Shown piece by piece: positions 8,146 to 16,624 of a stretch of 64,000 nt of DNA (positions within the stretch are counted from its first letter, which is position 1; every line of letters begins with the position of its first letter). The notes under the pieces are model-generated. The model was not told where the DNA came from. It was given only the letters and a program-made list of their open reading frames with translations, and did no database searches. The stretch lies in the NCBI RefSeq assembly GCF_003937825.1, contig NZ_RSFW01000019.1:1-64000 (forward strand). Direction: 5' to 3'. A program made the position numbers and the translations under genes. Origin of the DNA: Mesobacillus subterraneus (GTDB lineage Bacteria > Bacillota > Bacilli > Bacillales > Cytobacillaceae).

Positions 8146-8708
8146 ATGATTCCAGTTGGCGTATCGAATAGGCATCTCCATCTAAAACGAGAGCATCTGG
8201 ACCAGCTTTTTGGAGATGGCTATGAACTTACTGTTGCTAAAGAGCTGTCTCAGCCAGGTGAATTTGCTGCAAATGAAACCGTAAAGATCATTGGCCCTAA
8301 GGGAGAGTTCCCGGCCGTAAGAATCCTGGGTCCAGTCAGGAAGTTCACACAGCTCGAAATTTCAAAGACAGATTCATTTTCGTTAGGAGTGAAGGCACCT
8401 TTGCGTTCATCAGGAAATATTGAAGGAAGTCCGGGCATCGAGATTGTCGGGCCTGAAGGTGAAGTGCAAATTCCCGAAGGAGTCATCGTGGCAGAGAGGC
8501 ATATTCATATGACACCTGAGGATGCATTGAAATACGGTGTGAAGGATGGGGATTATGTGAGAGTTAAACGGCTGGTGAAAGGAGCCTGTTATTCAATCAA
8601 GTCCTTATCCGGGTAAAAGAAACATATGCACTTGACCTGCACATTGATACCGATGAAGCGAATGCGGCAGGTTTGAAAACTGGTGACCACGTAGAATTGA
8701 TAAAATAA
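8146..8708 (+). pseudogene. pduL: Phosphate propanoyltransferase PduL, frameshifted
   Basis: PduL converts acyl-CoA and phosphate to acyl phosphate and CoA. The first frame encodes VGVSNRHLHL and the zinc-site motif AERHIHMTPEDA, both typical of PduL, and runs to DGDYVRVK before going off-frame and stopping at 8616. The expected ending, with FNQVLIRV and LHIDTDEANAAGLKTGDHVELIK, continues in another frame to a stop at 8706-8708. Exactly one base is missing in the stretch 8569-8573 between VRVK and GER. Start ATG at 8146 with GGAAGGAG. No microcompartment genes are nearby. It is either a real pseudogene or a sequencing error. Confidence 0.85.
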
Positions 8709-8714
8709 AAAAAC

Positions 8715-8750
8715 AGGGCCGGAACTGTCTTATGTGCAGTCCGGCTCTTT
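8715..8750 (+). terminator. Terminator after pduL
   Basis: GCCGGAACTG and CAGTCCGGC form a stem with one bulge and a loop of about ten bases, followed by TCTTTATT. It overlaps the end of the convergent nucleotidyltransferase gene. Confidence 0.75.
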
Positions 8751-9560
8751 ATTCTGATTGACCAAGATTTCAGGATCCCAAACGTGCTCCAGGGCAAGTT
8801 GAAAAAGACTATTTAGAGATTCTGTGTGATCACTGGTGTTTTCAGAAAGATGTTTCCCGTAACTTTCCATCTGCACTAACTCGCTCTTTATATATTCATG
8901 CAGGATTGAATTCTTGACCTGTGAAATGCTGTTGCCGCTTTTTTTTATTGCAAGGATGTTCATAGCCTCTGTTTTCACAGGAGAGTCGGGTAATGAACGC
9001 AATAGGTCGTTTAAATTTACAGGCGGAATATTTCTGTGTGCTGCTGCCCATTTTGCCGCCAGAACAGAGCGTACCATATAAAGATAAGGCTTCAGGTCAG
9101 CATCGTCGCTCTTTGACTGATTCTTGAAATTGCTCTTCGCGAGGTTTAAGTGATGGTAGAAATATGGCTTTACGGAGAACACTTCTTTTTCCAATGCTCT
9201 CATTTTTTCTGCGATGCCAAAGTCGTCCTTATAAACAATGCTTGAATGCAGCCATTCGAGCAATGATGGATTTGATTTTCGGAAAAGTCTAAGCGCTTTT
9301 CTGAGTTCCCAGCCACTTACATCCAGCAAAGGGTCCACATGTATGGATATGGTATCGTGCCTGGGAATTTCAATCACATCCCTTCCCTGATCAATGGATA
9401 AGTACCATTCCAGATTGTGGAGGTATATGAACCGGATATCGTAATCACTTTTTTGTGAATGGAAACCGAGCGCTCTGCTCCCTGCTTCACAAGCATGCAA
9501 AATCTTTACATTGAACTCTTGTTCAATCTGTCTTAACACCGATGAGATATGTTCCTTCAT
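8730..9560 (-). CDS. Predicted nucleotidyltransferase, YcgL/RlaP-like (DNA polymerase beta superfamily)
   Basis: 276 residues. The polymerase-beta motif is clear: GSRALGFHSQKSDYD followed by IRFIYLH, giving the GS and DxD catalytic elements near residues 27-43. The next stretch, EWYLSIDQGRDVIEIP, is characteristic of the YcgL-type family (PF10127), called RlaP when beside RNA ligases. The substrate is unknown, and no RNA ligase is adjacent here. I start at ATG 9560, preceded by AAAGGAG, and not at the far-upstream in-frame ATG, which would overlap the divergent csbD-like gene. Monocistronic. Confidence 0.8.
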   Translation of the reverse strand: MKEHISSVLRQIEQEFNVKILHACEAGSRALGFHSQKSDYDIRFIYLHNLEWYLSIDQGRDVIEIPRHDTISIHVDPLLDVSGWELRKALRLFRKSNPSLLEWLHSSIVYKDDFGIAEKMRALEKEVFSVKPYFYHHLNLAKSNFKNQSKSDDADLKPYLYMVRSVLAAKWAAAHRNIPPVNLNDLLRSLPDSPVKTEAMNILAIKKSGNSISQVKNSILHEYIKSELVQMESYGKHLSENTSDHTESLNSLFQLALEHVWDPEILVNQNKEPDCT

Positions 9561-9585
9561 CCTACGGCTCCTTTCGCGATTTATA

Positions 9586-9610
9586 GTTTGTCCAACTAGT
9601 AAAAGGGTAT
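9586..9610 (+). promoter_or_regulatory. Sigma-B promoter of the csbD-like gene
   Basis: GTTTGT at 9586-9591, a 13-bp spacer, and GGGTAT at 9605-9610 match the sigma-B consensus GTTTaa-N12-14-GGGTAT. It lies 35 bp before the start codon of a CsbD-family gene, a classic general-stress target. Confidence 0.85.
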
Positions 9611-9645
9611 AGAAGAATAAACAGATTTTAAAGGAGGCTATACTC

Positions 9646-9840
9646 ATGAATGACAAGCAAACCAGAGGAGCATTTGACCAAGTTAAAGGTGAGGCGAAAA
9701 AACAATTCGGCAAAATGACAGATAATGAGTCAATGGAAGCGGAAGGCCGCCTGGATAAAGGAAAAGGCATGCTTAAAGAAACTGCAGGAGATCTTAAAGA
9801 AGATGTGTCCCGTGCCTTCAATGATGCCTCCAGAGACTAA
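9646..9840 (+). CDS. CsbD family general stress protein
   Basis: A 64-residue hydrophilic, Lys/Glu/Asp-rich helical protein. RGAFDQVKGEAKKQFGK at the start and GKGMLKETAGDLKEDV later are the repeated CsbD signatures. The family is strongly induced by stress through sigma-B, but its biochemical role is unknown. AAAGGAGG precedes the ATG. A sigma-B promoter precedes it and a terminator follows, so it is a single-gene transcript. Confidence 0.92.
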   Translation: MNDKQTRGAFDQVKGEAKKQFGKMTDNESMEAEGRLDKGKGMLKETAGDLKEDVSRAFNDASRD

Positions 9841-9850
9841 ACAGTTATAG

Positions 9851-9881
9851 AAAAAGCCTTTGCTATGCAAAGGCTTTTTAT
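9851..9881 (+). terminator. Terminator after csbD-like gene
   Basis: AAAAAGCCTTTG, short loop, CAAAGGCTTTTTATTTT. Confidence 0.9.
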
Positions 9882-9909
9882 TTTGGAAAGATGGCTCCCT
9901 TTCCTCTCT

Positions 9910-10605
9910 TTAATCTATATTATTCTTATGTTTTCCTCTAACAAACCGGTATGCCAGATACGCTATATAAAGTGGTGTGGCGATGTAGATCAAGTATGGA
10001 AACTGGCCGTAAGTTCCCTTCCATATGACAAACAGCAGTGAACCAAGAAAGACGGTTACGATTGTCCCATACTTTGGCAGCGGGACCTCCTTAAAGCTTG
10101 GGATCCTGATTCTGCTTACCATCAGGAAGCTGAGCCCTGTAAACACAACTGTGGTCACGATATTCGGGATTAAGTCACCGAAGAGCGTCAGGATCGCCAT
10201 AATTCCTCCTGCTGCTGTAATGGGGACTCCGATGAAGTAATTCAGGGATGATTTATCTGTACTGATATTGAACCTGGCCAGACGATAAGCTCCGAACAGC
10301 GGAAACAGTCCTGCTACCGTCAGGCCCCAGAAACCAAATTGATAAAAATATGTATAATATACCAGGAATGAAGGTGCTACACCGAATGTCACAATGTCCG
10401 CCAGAGAATCGAGCTCCTTGCCAAGCTGGCTGTCCGCTTTCAGCATTCTGGCAAGCCTTCCGTCCATACTATCCAGCATCATGCCGATCAAAATCAGGAT
10501 GGCTGCGTTATTGAATTGGCCATTCGCTGCGAATCCGATTGAAAGAAAACCGCAATAAAGATTCCCCAAAGTGAACATATTAGGAATCATTTTTGTAAAA
10601 CGCAT
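9910..10605 (-). CDS. pssA: CDP-diacylglycerol-serine O-phosphatidyltransferase
   Basis: 231 residues, multi-pass membrane enzyme that makes phosphatidylserine from CDP-diacylglycerol and L-serine, the first step to phosphatidylethanolamine. The CDP-alcohol phosphotransferase motif is complete: D45, D48-G49, A52-R53, G62, D66 and D70 (DSMDGRLAR, then LGKELDSLAD). About six to eight membrane segments follow or surround it. The length fits the short Gram-positive PssA class. The partner decarboxylase gene psd is not adjacent. The ribosome site GGAGAG is rather far (12 nt) from the ATG. Confidence 0.93.
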   Translation of the reverse strand: MRFTKMIPNMFTLGNLYCGFLSIGFAANGQFNNAAILILIGMMLDSMDGRLARMLKADSQLGKELDSLADIVTFGVAPSFLVYYTYFYQFGFWGLTVAGLFPLFGAYRLARFNISTDKSSLNYFIGVPITAAGGIMAILTLFGDLIPNIVTTVVFTGLSFLMVSRIRIPSFKEVPLPKYGTIVTVFLGSLLFVIWKGTYGQFPYLIYIATPLYIAYLAYRFVRGKHKNNID

Positions 10606-10913
10606 CAGTTGTCATCACTCTCCGATTATTTTTATTTCAAGGCTGCTTTCATTTTTTTTTTGCTTTAACGAGAAGAGCCTTTCTAATTATGTTCTAGCCT
10701 ATTTTTACCCTATCCTCCCAGGAAACATGTTTATTTTCTAAAAGAATCGACAAAAATATAGTTTAACTATACCATTATATCTCATTCTGAATAGTGATGA
10801 ATAAGAAAAAATTATAGACAGCTGCAGAATGAATAGCCCAAAATTCAAATATTGTAAAAAAGGGCTATTAAAATGATTCATCAAATTGTATACTATTTTG
10901 GGGCTGGTGAATT
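10606..10913. other. Intergenic region without a recognised gene
   Basis: About 308 bp of AT-rich sequence between the divergent pssA and DUF2062 genes. It must hold both promoters. I see no ORF with a ribosome site, no riboswitch and no repeat. Confidence 0.7.
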
Positions 10914-11390
10914 ATGATCAATAAAAACATGCGAAAACTAAAATTTCTTCTTATAAAGCTATTCAGAATTAAAGGAAATGCCCATAATGTTTCGTTGGGT
11001 TTTACTCTAGGATTCTTAATCCACTTTATTCCGTCTTTTGGCATGGGACCGGTATTATCGACCATGAGCGCCAAGCTTTTCAGAGGGAATGCAGTTGCAG
11101 GTTTCATTAGCGGTGTTGCACTGATCTGGCTGTTCCCGTTTTTATTTTATCTAAATGTTGTCGTAGGCGAAACACTGTTTCCTTATGGAATGTTCCCCAG
11201 TTCGATTGATATGTCCCAGCATGGAATGTCGCTGGGAGCAGGGATGCATTTAGGGGCTGCTTTTTTCCTCGGCATGATTGTAAATATCATTTTGTTTGGT
11301 ATGATTGTATACTATTTGATCTATATGATTATGAGAAAATATCGGTTAACATTTCTTTCAATTATTAGGAAATGGGAGATAAAAAAATAA
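10914..11390 (+). CDS. DUF2062 domain membrane protein
   Basis: 158 residues. The family hallmark is present: NAHNVSLGFTLGFLIHFIPSFGMGP, then a basic helix and LIWLFPFLFYLNVVVGE. Three or four membrane segments are predicted by eye. The function of DUF2062 proteins is unknown; some are fused to or located near glycosyltransferases, which is not so here. The ATG has GGTG at short distance. It is a single gene closed by a strong terminator. Confidence 0.85.
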   Translation: MINKNMRKLKFLLIKLFRIKGNAHNVSLGFTLGFLIHFIPSFGMGPVLSTMSAKLFRGNAVAGFISGVALIWLFPFLFYLNVVVGETLFPYGMFPSSIDMSQHGMSLGAGMHLGAAFFLGMIVNIILFGMIVYYLIYMIMRKYRLTFLSIIRKWEIKK

Positions 11391-11427
11391 GGAATGAAAA
11401 ATCCTCAGATTTTTCATTCCTTTTTTA
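11389..11427 (+). terminator. Bidirectional terminator after DUF2062 gene
   Basis: AAGGAATGAAAAAT, loop CCTC, then ATTTTTCATTCCTTTTTT. Long perfect stem. Confidence 0.92.
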
Positions 11428-11457
11428 TTATTTTATCGTCACAAAAATGTCGAATCC

Positions 11458-11811
11458 TTACTTCGTCTGAAGAATTTCGATGATTTCATTATCAGGTCCA
11501 TTATAAAAAACTGTTTTCCAGCCTGTTTCCAGGTGATAGGGTCCTTCTATCGGGTGAAGGTTCAGTATTTTCAATTCCTCGATTTTTCTCTCAAGATGAT
11601 CCACTTCAAAGCAAAGGTGTACATTCGATTGGAGACCTTGTTTCGTTTGTTTCTTTAACAATTCAAGCTTGAAACCGTCCAGATCCAGGAAGAAGATTTC
11701 TTCTCCCTGGAATAGAACCTTGCTGCTCTCCTGAAAGCCAATGATACTTTTATAGAATGTGATGGAAGCGGCCAAATTTGCTACTTCCAATGCATAATGG
11801 TGAATTCTCAA
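11458..11811 (-). CDS. VOC family (glyoxalase/bleomycin resistance fold) protein
   Basis: 117 residues, one vicinal-oxygen-chelate module: IHHYALEVANLAASITFYK at the start supplies the first metal-binding His, and the C-terminal FYNGPDNEIIEI supplies the terminal Glu. The middle HLCFEVDHLE gives the second His. These enzymes act as metal-dependent lyases or dioxygenases, or as drug binders; the substrate cannot be told. It lies 12 bp after the QueA-like gene in the same direction, so the two and the upstream SDR are probably one operon. Confidence 0.85.
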   Translation of the reverse strand: MRIHHYALEVANLAASITFYKSIIGFQESSKVLFQGEEIFFLDLDGFKLELLKKQTKQGLQSNVHLCFEVDHLERKIEELKILNLHPIEGPYHLETGWKTVFYNGPDNEIIEILQTK

Positions 11812-11823
11812 ACTTCCGCCTCC

Positions 11824-12864
11824 TTATATAATCAGGTTAATATCACCAAACTCGTGCCATAAGTAGTTTTCTTGAATGGCTTCTCTGTATGCTTCAAAAA
11901 GCTTTTCCTCGTCCACAAATGCAGTCAGCATATCAAGGTGGCTTGCCTTTGGTTCGTGGAATCCGGTGATAATACCATCTGCCACTTTCAATTGATAATC
12001 GGCAGTGATATATAAATTTGTCCAACCGGCAAGCGAGTCGGTTGCTGCGGCTGTTTCGAGGGCACGGACAACAGTTGTGCCCACTGCTATCACCTTCCCG
12101 CCTGACGCTTTGGCGCTCAGGATTACATCCATATCATTCTTTGAAATAACATATTCTTCAAAATGCTGATCAGGTGAATGATGATAATCATCATCAAGCA
12201 GGTAGCTAAGACCTGTATGGAGCTGAAGGAAAACGACCTGGACCCCTTTTCTCTTTAACCTATAAATCAGTTCCCAGCTGAATGCCCTGCCGGCAGAAGG
12301 CATTTCAACCGATCCTGGCTGTGAAGCAAAGACGGTCTGATAGTAGTCCAGACTCCAAGGCTGGTTGATATATTCATATCTTACAGGTTCGCCTAGTGAG
12401 TAAAACGCATCGAACAAAGCTATACCCTCTAAAGAGAACTGGACGATTAATAACGGGGATTTTAATACTTTTCCGATGACATTGGCATTTAGTGTTTCCG
12501 AAAGTTTAAACTGGTCCCCGACCTTCACGGTTTTCGCGACGATCAAGGCCTCCCAGGCAGAATCACTCTTTTTTCGTGCTAATCGTATTTCAATGTCTGA
12601 ATCTATTTGTGTTCCTTTTCTATACCATTCGGCTTTTAAAACAGCCGGTATTGTCCTGCTGTTATTGAGAACGAGTATATCACCAGCTTCAAGATACTGG
12701 TCAAGTTCATTAAATGTACGATGGTTGGTGTTTCCGCTCCTTTTGCCGAGAACCATCATTCTCACCTGGTCACGGAGCATTCCGCGCCTTTCTGGCGGTA
12801 TGGATGCGTTAAGGTCATGTGGAAGGTAAAAGTCATAGGAATCAGCGGCTGCTTTTGACTGCAT
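11824..12864 (-). CDS. QueA-like S-adenosylmethionine:tRNA ribosyltransferase-isomerase paralogue
   Basis: 346 residues. It follows the QueA pattern: YDFYLPHDLNASIPPERR, then GDILVLNNSRTIPAVL, and VGTTVVRALETAA near the C-terminus. QueA moves the ribosyl group of SAM to preQ1 in tRNA. The central motif differs from canonical QueA: the usual PTAGLHFT appears as PSAGRAFS, and LHVGLGTF as LHTGLSYL, so substrate or activity may have changed. ATG at 12864 follows the SDR stop by a single base, with GGGGAGAG inside the SDR gene, showing translational coupling. It is not in the queCDE operon at 26.7-28.6 kb. Confidence 0.75.
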   Translation of the reverse strand: MQSKAAADSYDFYLPHDLNASIPPERRGMLRDQVRMMVLGKRSGNTNHRTFNELDQYLEAGDILVLNNSRTIPAVLKAEWYRKGTQIDSDIEIRLARKKSDSAWEALIVAKTVKVGDQFKLSETLNANVIGKVLKSPLLIVQFSLEGIALFDAFYSLGEPVRYEYINQPWSLDYYQTVFASQPGSVEMPSAGRAFSWELIYRLKRKGVQVVFLQLHTGLSYLLDDDYHHSPDQHFEEYVISKNDMDVILSAKASGGKVIAVGTTVVRALETAAATDSLAGWTNLYITADYQLKVADGIITGFHEPKASHLDMLTAFVDEEKLFEAYREAIQENYLWHEFGDINLII

Positions 12865-12865
12865 C

Positions 12866-13597
12866 TTATTCTCTCCCCTTCCATGTGAATTCCTGTGCCT
12901 GAAACCTCTTGCCATTTATTCCTTTTGAGTCATCCGAAGCAAGGAACAGAAAGACATCGAGTACTTCATTAGGATCTGTCAGTTCATAATCACAGTCAGG
13001 TACCGCAAGCTGATGCATTTCGGTATCCATTTCTCCAGGGTCGACCATATTCATCCTGAGATTCGTATCACTTAATTCATCTGCCCATGTTTCCGTCAAT
13101 CCTTCAACGGCGAATTTTGAAATTCCATATGCCCCCCAGCCGGCATGTCCTGTATGGCCAGCTTCAGAAGTGACATTAATAATAGAGCCCTCATTTTTCT
13201 GAAGCATGGCTGGGAGTACTCTCCTCGCAATCAGGAAAGGGCTTATGCTGTTAGTCCTGATTACTTCTGCAAAATCCTCTTCCGGATAGTCGAGCAAATA
13301 AGGCATTGGACTTGGTCCTAAGATGGAAGCATTATTGATCAGGACGTCAATACGTCCAAAGGTTTCAAGAGATAAAGCGACGAATTTTTCTGCATCTCGC
13401 GGAACGGACACATCTGCCTTTATGGCCAGGACCTTTACGCCGAATTTTTCGGCTTCATTCTTCACTGCTTCCAGTTCTTGTTCTCTTCGGGCGCAGACCG
13501 CAAGATTCGCACCTTCCTTTGCGAATCGCAATGTCAGAGCTTTCCCCAATCCTTGTGTTACACCTGTAATCATGACAACTTTGTCTTTTATCATCAT
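12866..13597 (-). CDS. SDR family oxidoreductase
   Basis: About 243 residues, classical short-chain dehydrogenase: cofactor loop TGVTQGLG near the N-terminus, NNAS for the structural Asn, catalytic Ser in NVTSEAG and the YGISK active-site pair. NAD(P)-dependent oxidoreductase of unknown substrate. Several starts are possible (TTG 13600, ATG 13597, ATG 13594), and AGGAGG favours 13597. The next gene, QueA-like, begins one base after its stop, which suggests they act in one pathway, perhaps on a modified nucleoside or related sugar, but that is inference. Confidence 0.85.
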   Translation of the reverse strand: MMIKDKVVMITGVTQGLGKALTLRFAKEGANLAVCARREQELEAVKNEAEKFGVKVLAIKADVSVPRDAEKFVALSLETFGRIDVLINNASILGPSPMPYLLDYPEEDFAEVIRTNSISPFLIARRVLPAMLQKNEGSIINVTSEAGHTGHAGWGAYGISKFAVEGLTETWADELSDTNLRMNMVDPGEMDTEMHQLAVPDCDYELTDPNEVLDVFLFLASDDSKGINGKRFQAQEFTWKGRE

Positions 13598-13710
13598 CAA
13601 GTCCTCCTAAATTTTCTTGTTAAATCCATCATAAGATTTTGAAGAAAACTCTTCCTCGTAGAGAAGCTTGATTTTTTCTACGACTTTAGTCTTGATAAGT
13701 CAGAAAACCA

Positions 13711-13738
13711 AAAAAGGCTGCCATATGGCAGCCTTTGA
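13711..13738 (-). terminator. Terminator after the alpha-glucosidase gene
   Basis: Minus strand: AAAGGCTGCCATATGGCAGCCTTTTTT, a perfect stem with almost no loop and a U-tail, just after the stop at 13750. Confidence 0.88.
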
Positions 13739-13749
13739 AAAGGTCGATA

Positions 13750-15429
13750 TTACTGTATATGATAAACAACCGCCTCGTACGGTTTTAACGAAAGAGTTGA
13801 TGTTAATTCTTTTGCTGTCTCATAGTTTGAAATCAGGATTTGAGCTTCCTTGCCATGAAGCTCAGCTGGTACATCAAAGCTTTGCTCTTCGGCAGTGAAG
13901 TTCAGTGCGACCAGTAATTTTTGTGACTCGAATGTTCTCGTATAAACATAAATATTCTCGTCTTCTGGAAGCAAAATGTCGTAGTTGCCATAAACAATGA
14001 TTGGATATTCCTTTCGCAGCTGGATCAGTCTGCGGTAATAATGATAAATGGACTGAGGATCTTCGACAGCTTGCTTAGCATTAATGTCTTTATAGTTCGG
14101 GTTCACCTGAATCCATGGTTTGCCAGAGGTGAATCCACCATGTTCTGTTTCGTCCCACTGGAATGGCGTGCGAGCATTGTCCCGGCCCTTTACATAAATC
14201 GACTCCATTACCTTGGCAGGATCCTCGCCATTTTGATGAACCTTTTCAATGTACATGTTCAGCGTTTCAATGTCCTTATAGTCATCTATCGACTCGAAAC
14301 GGACATTTGTCATTCCTATTTCTTCCCCTTGATAAATGTAAGGGGTGCCTTTTAGCATATGAAGGAAGGTACCAAGCATTTTTGCCGATTCAACCCGGTA
14401 TTTCTTATCATCTCCAAACCGTGAGACCATCCTTGGCTGATCGTGGTTGTTGAGGTAAAGACTGTTCCAGCCTATTTCTTCAAGTCCTTTTTGCCATTTA
14501 GTGAAGCTGTTCTTCAGGTCAGTGAGCTTTAACGGACGCAGATCCCATTTGCCTTCTGGACCTGAGTCTAAATCAACATGCTCGAATTGGAAAATCATAT
14601 TGACTTCATTACGATCTTCGTCTGTATATAATTTGGCAATATCCACTCTTGCTCCTGGCATTTCGCCAACAGTCATCGCTTGATAATGATCAAGAACTTC
14701 GCGGTTCATTTCCTGGAGATAGTCATGGATCTTCGGCCCGTTCATGAAGAATTTGCTACCAGAAGCATACGGCTTGCCTTCAGGATTCGGAGCATCCGGG
14801 AGGCCGTCCACTTTTGAAATGAAGTTGATGACGTCCATGCGGAATCCGTCAATGCCCTTATCAAGCCAGAATTTCATCATATCGTAGATTTCCTGGCGGA
14901 GCTTTGGATTTTCCCAATTCAGGTCAGGCTGTTTTTTGCTGAAAATATGCAAATAGTACTCATCCGTTGTTTCGTCGTATTGCCATGCGGATCCGCTGAA
15001 GACGGATTCCCAGTTGTTGGGTTCCTTACCGTCTTTGCCGGGTCTCCAGATATAGTAGTCGCGGTATGGATTATCTTTTGATTTCCTTGATTCTACGAAC
15101 CATTGATGTTCATCCGAACTGTGATTGACAACCAGGTCCATGATCAACTTCATTCCTCTGTCATGCATCTCTTTTAAAAGGAGCTCCCAATCTGACATGG
15201 TTCCAAAATCATCCATGATTTCCCGATAATCACTTATGTCATAACCATTATCATCATTCGGAGATTTATAAACAGGCGAGAGCCAGATGACGTCTACACC
15301 CAAATCCTTCAGATAATCCAATCTGGAGATAATGCCAGGGATATCCCCGATTCCATCGCCGTTGGAATCCATAAAACTGCGCGGGTATATTTGATAAATG
15401 ACCGATTCTTTCCACCATTGTTTTTTCAA
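13750..15429 (-). CDS. malL: GH13 alpha-glucosidase / oligo-1,6-glucosidase
   Basis: 559 residues, the usual length for MalL. It hydrolyses alpha-1,4 or alpha-1,6 linked glucosyl oligosaccharides in the cytosol. All four GH13 regions are present: DLVVNHSSDEH, GFRMDVINF (nucleophile Asp near 199), VGEMPG (acid Glu near 255) and NNHDQPR (Asp near 329). The start is TTG 15429 with GGAGTGA. A perfect LacI-type operator, GTAAACGTTTAC, lies at 15459-15470 just upstream and the LacI regulator gene precedes it in the same direction, so substrate-dependent induction is likely. No sugar transporter genes are in the window. Confidence 0.9.
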   Translation of the reverse strand: MKKQWWKESVIYQIYPRSFMDSNGDGIGDIPGIISRLDYLKDLGVDVIWLSPVYKSPNDDNGYDISDYREIMDDFGTMSDWELLLKEMHDRGMKLIMDLVVNHSSDEHQWFVESRKSKDNPYRDYYIWRPGKDGKEPNNWESVFSGSAWQYDETTDEYYLHIFSKKQPDLNWENPKLRQEIYDMMKFWLDKGIDGFRMDVINFISKVDGLPDAPNPEGKPYASGSKFFMNGPKIHDYLQEMNREVLDHYQAMTVGEMPGARVDIAKLYTDEDRNEVNMIFQFEHVDLDSGPEGKWDLRPLKLTDLKNSFTKWQKGLEEIGWNSLYLNNHDQPRMVSRFGDDKKYRVESAKMLGTFLHMLKGTPYIYQGEEIGMTNVRFESIDDYKDIETLNMYIEKVHQNGEDPAKVMESIYVKGRDNARTPFQWDETEHGGFTSGKPWIQVNPNYKDINAKQAVEDPQSIYHYYRRLIQLRKEYPIIVYGNYDILLPEDENIYVYTRTFESQKLLVALNFTAEEQSFDVPAELHGKEAQILISNYETAKELTSTLSLKPYEAVVYHIQ

Positions 15430-15458
15430 GAAAAATCACTCCAAGTTTTTAAATTTAA

Positions 15459-15470
15459 GTAAACGTTTAC
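15459..15470. promoter_or_regulatory. LacI-type operator before malL
   Basis: Perfect 12-bp palindrome GTAAACGTTTAC, in the 46-bp gap between the lacI-type gene and malL. The same core occurs at 16501-16514. Confidence 0.85.
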
Positions 15471-15475
15471 GCATC

Positions 15476-16489
15476 CTATAGAATTTTCTTAACGCTCTCC
15501 CTCTCTGCTACGTAATGTGGTATAATCCGGCTTTCGGTCTTCCCCCCATCTTTCATCATGGAAAAAAGCAGTTCTGCCGCAACCCTGCCCATTTCCTCAA
15601 GCGGCTGGGCTACGGTTGTCAGCGGCGGTATCGACATTTCAGCCATTGGCAGATCATCGAAGCCAATTATAGAGAGGTCTTCAGGTACCTTGATCCCAAG
15701 CTTATATGCAGCGGAAATCGCGCCCAGGGCAACTGCATCACTGGCTGCGAAAACGGCTGTGATATCAGGTGCTTGTGCAAGCAATTTTGGCAGGCCTATT
15801 AATCCGTCGTGAAAAGAAAATCCATGCGAATAGACAATATTAGCATCCTGGACGGTCAAACCCTTATTGTTCATGGCTTGTATAAAACCATCGATTCTTG
15901 GCTGCCCAGCGATTGCATCTTCCTTATTGCCGCTGATCATCCCTATTTTACGATGCCCCATTTTTAACAAATAGTCAGTTGCTGTGAAGGCTGCATGCCG
16001 ATCATCTACTTTAACGAACGGGAGAGGGTATTGATATGATTCCGTTGAAATCAGTACAACAGGAATCTTCATTGACTCGAGCTTCCTGTAGTATTCTTCT
16101 GTCATCACTTCACTGACGAACAGGATTCCATCCACTCGCTTCTCGGCCAGGAGCTGGAGATATTTCATTGTCCGCTGTCCATGTGATGCTGTGTTGCAGA
16201 CAATCACGCTAGAGTCAAGAAGGTGTGCAGCGTCCTCGACACCCCTTAAAATCTTGGATGAGAACTGGCTCGACACTTCAGGGAACAGGAGACCAACAGT
16301 ATCGGATTTTTTACTGATCAATCCTCGTGCAAATGCATTAGGCCGATAGCCTAGCTCTTCAATCGCATGGAGAACTTTTTCTTCTGTAGCTTTGGAATAT
16401 CCACCCTGACCGTTAATAACCCTTGAAACTGTTGCGGTCGATACATTTGTAATTCTGGCAATATCTTTAATTGTATAACTCATTATCAC
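15476..16489 (-). CDS. LacI family transcriptional regulator
   Basis: 337 residues. The N-terminal HTH (TIKDIARITNVSTATVSRVING) binds DNA and the hinge follows (RPNAFARGL). The rest is a periplasmic-binding-protein-like sugar sensor domain. GTG 16489 has AAAGG at good distance; ATG 16483 is the alternative. Operators with GTAAACGTTTAC occur just upstream of this gene and between it and malL, so it probably represses itself and malL and is released by a maltose- or isomaltose-type sugar. The effector is inferred from the neighbour. Confidence 0.92.
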   Translation of the reverse strand: MIMSYTIKDIARITNVSTATVSRVINGQGGYSKATEEKVLHAIEELGYRPNAFARGLISKKSDTVGLLFPEVSSQFSSKILRGVEDAAHLLDSSVIVCNTASHGQRTMKYLQLLAEKRVDGILFVSEVMTEEYYRKLESMKIPVVLISTESYQYPLPFVKVDDRHAAFTATDYLLKMGHRKIGMISGNKEDAIAGQPRIDGFIQAMNNKGLTVQDANIVYSHGFSFHDGLIGLPKLLAQAPDITAVFAASDAVALGAISAAYKLGIKVPEDLSIIGFDDLPMAEMSIPPLTTVAQPLEEMGRVAAELLFSMMKDGGKTESRIIPHYVAERESVKKIL

Positions 16490-16500
16490 CCAAACCTTTA

Positions 16501-16514
16501 CGTAAACGTTTACG
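16501..16514. promoter_or_regulatory. LacI-type operator before the regulator gene
   Basis: Perfect 14-bp palindrome CGTAAACGTTTACG, 11 bp upstream of the GTG start of the LacI gene. Indicates autoregulation. Confidence 0.85.
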
Positions 16515-16584
16515 TCGCAACTCTATCATAGTACGGAAAACTTCTTCTATCAAGTAAATTCATTCATTACTTTTTCTTCAAGCA

Positions 16585-16613
16585 AAAACTTGAGGTTGAT
16601 CTCCTCAAGTTTT
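16585..16613 (-). terminator. Terminator of the small ORF 16625-16774
   Basis: Minus strand: AAAACTTGAGG, loop, CCTCAAGTTTTTGC. It sits 12 nt after the stop of the small ORF and supports that ORF as a transcribed gene. Confidence 0.8.
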
Positions 16614-16624
16614 CCGGTTCATAC

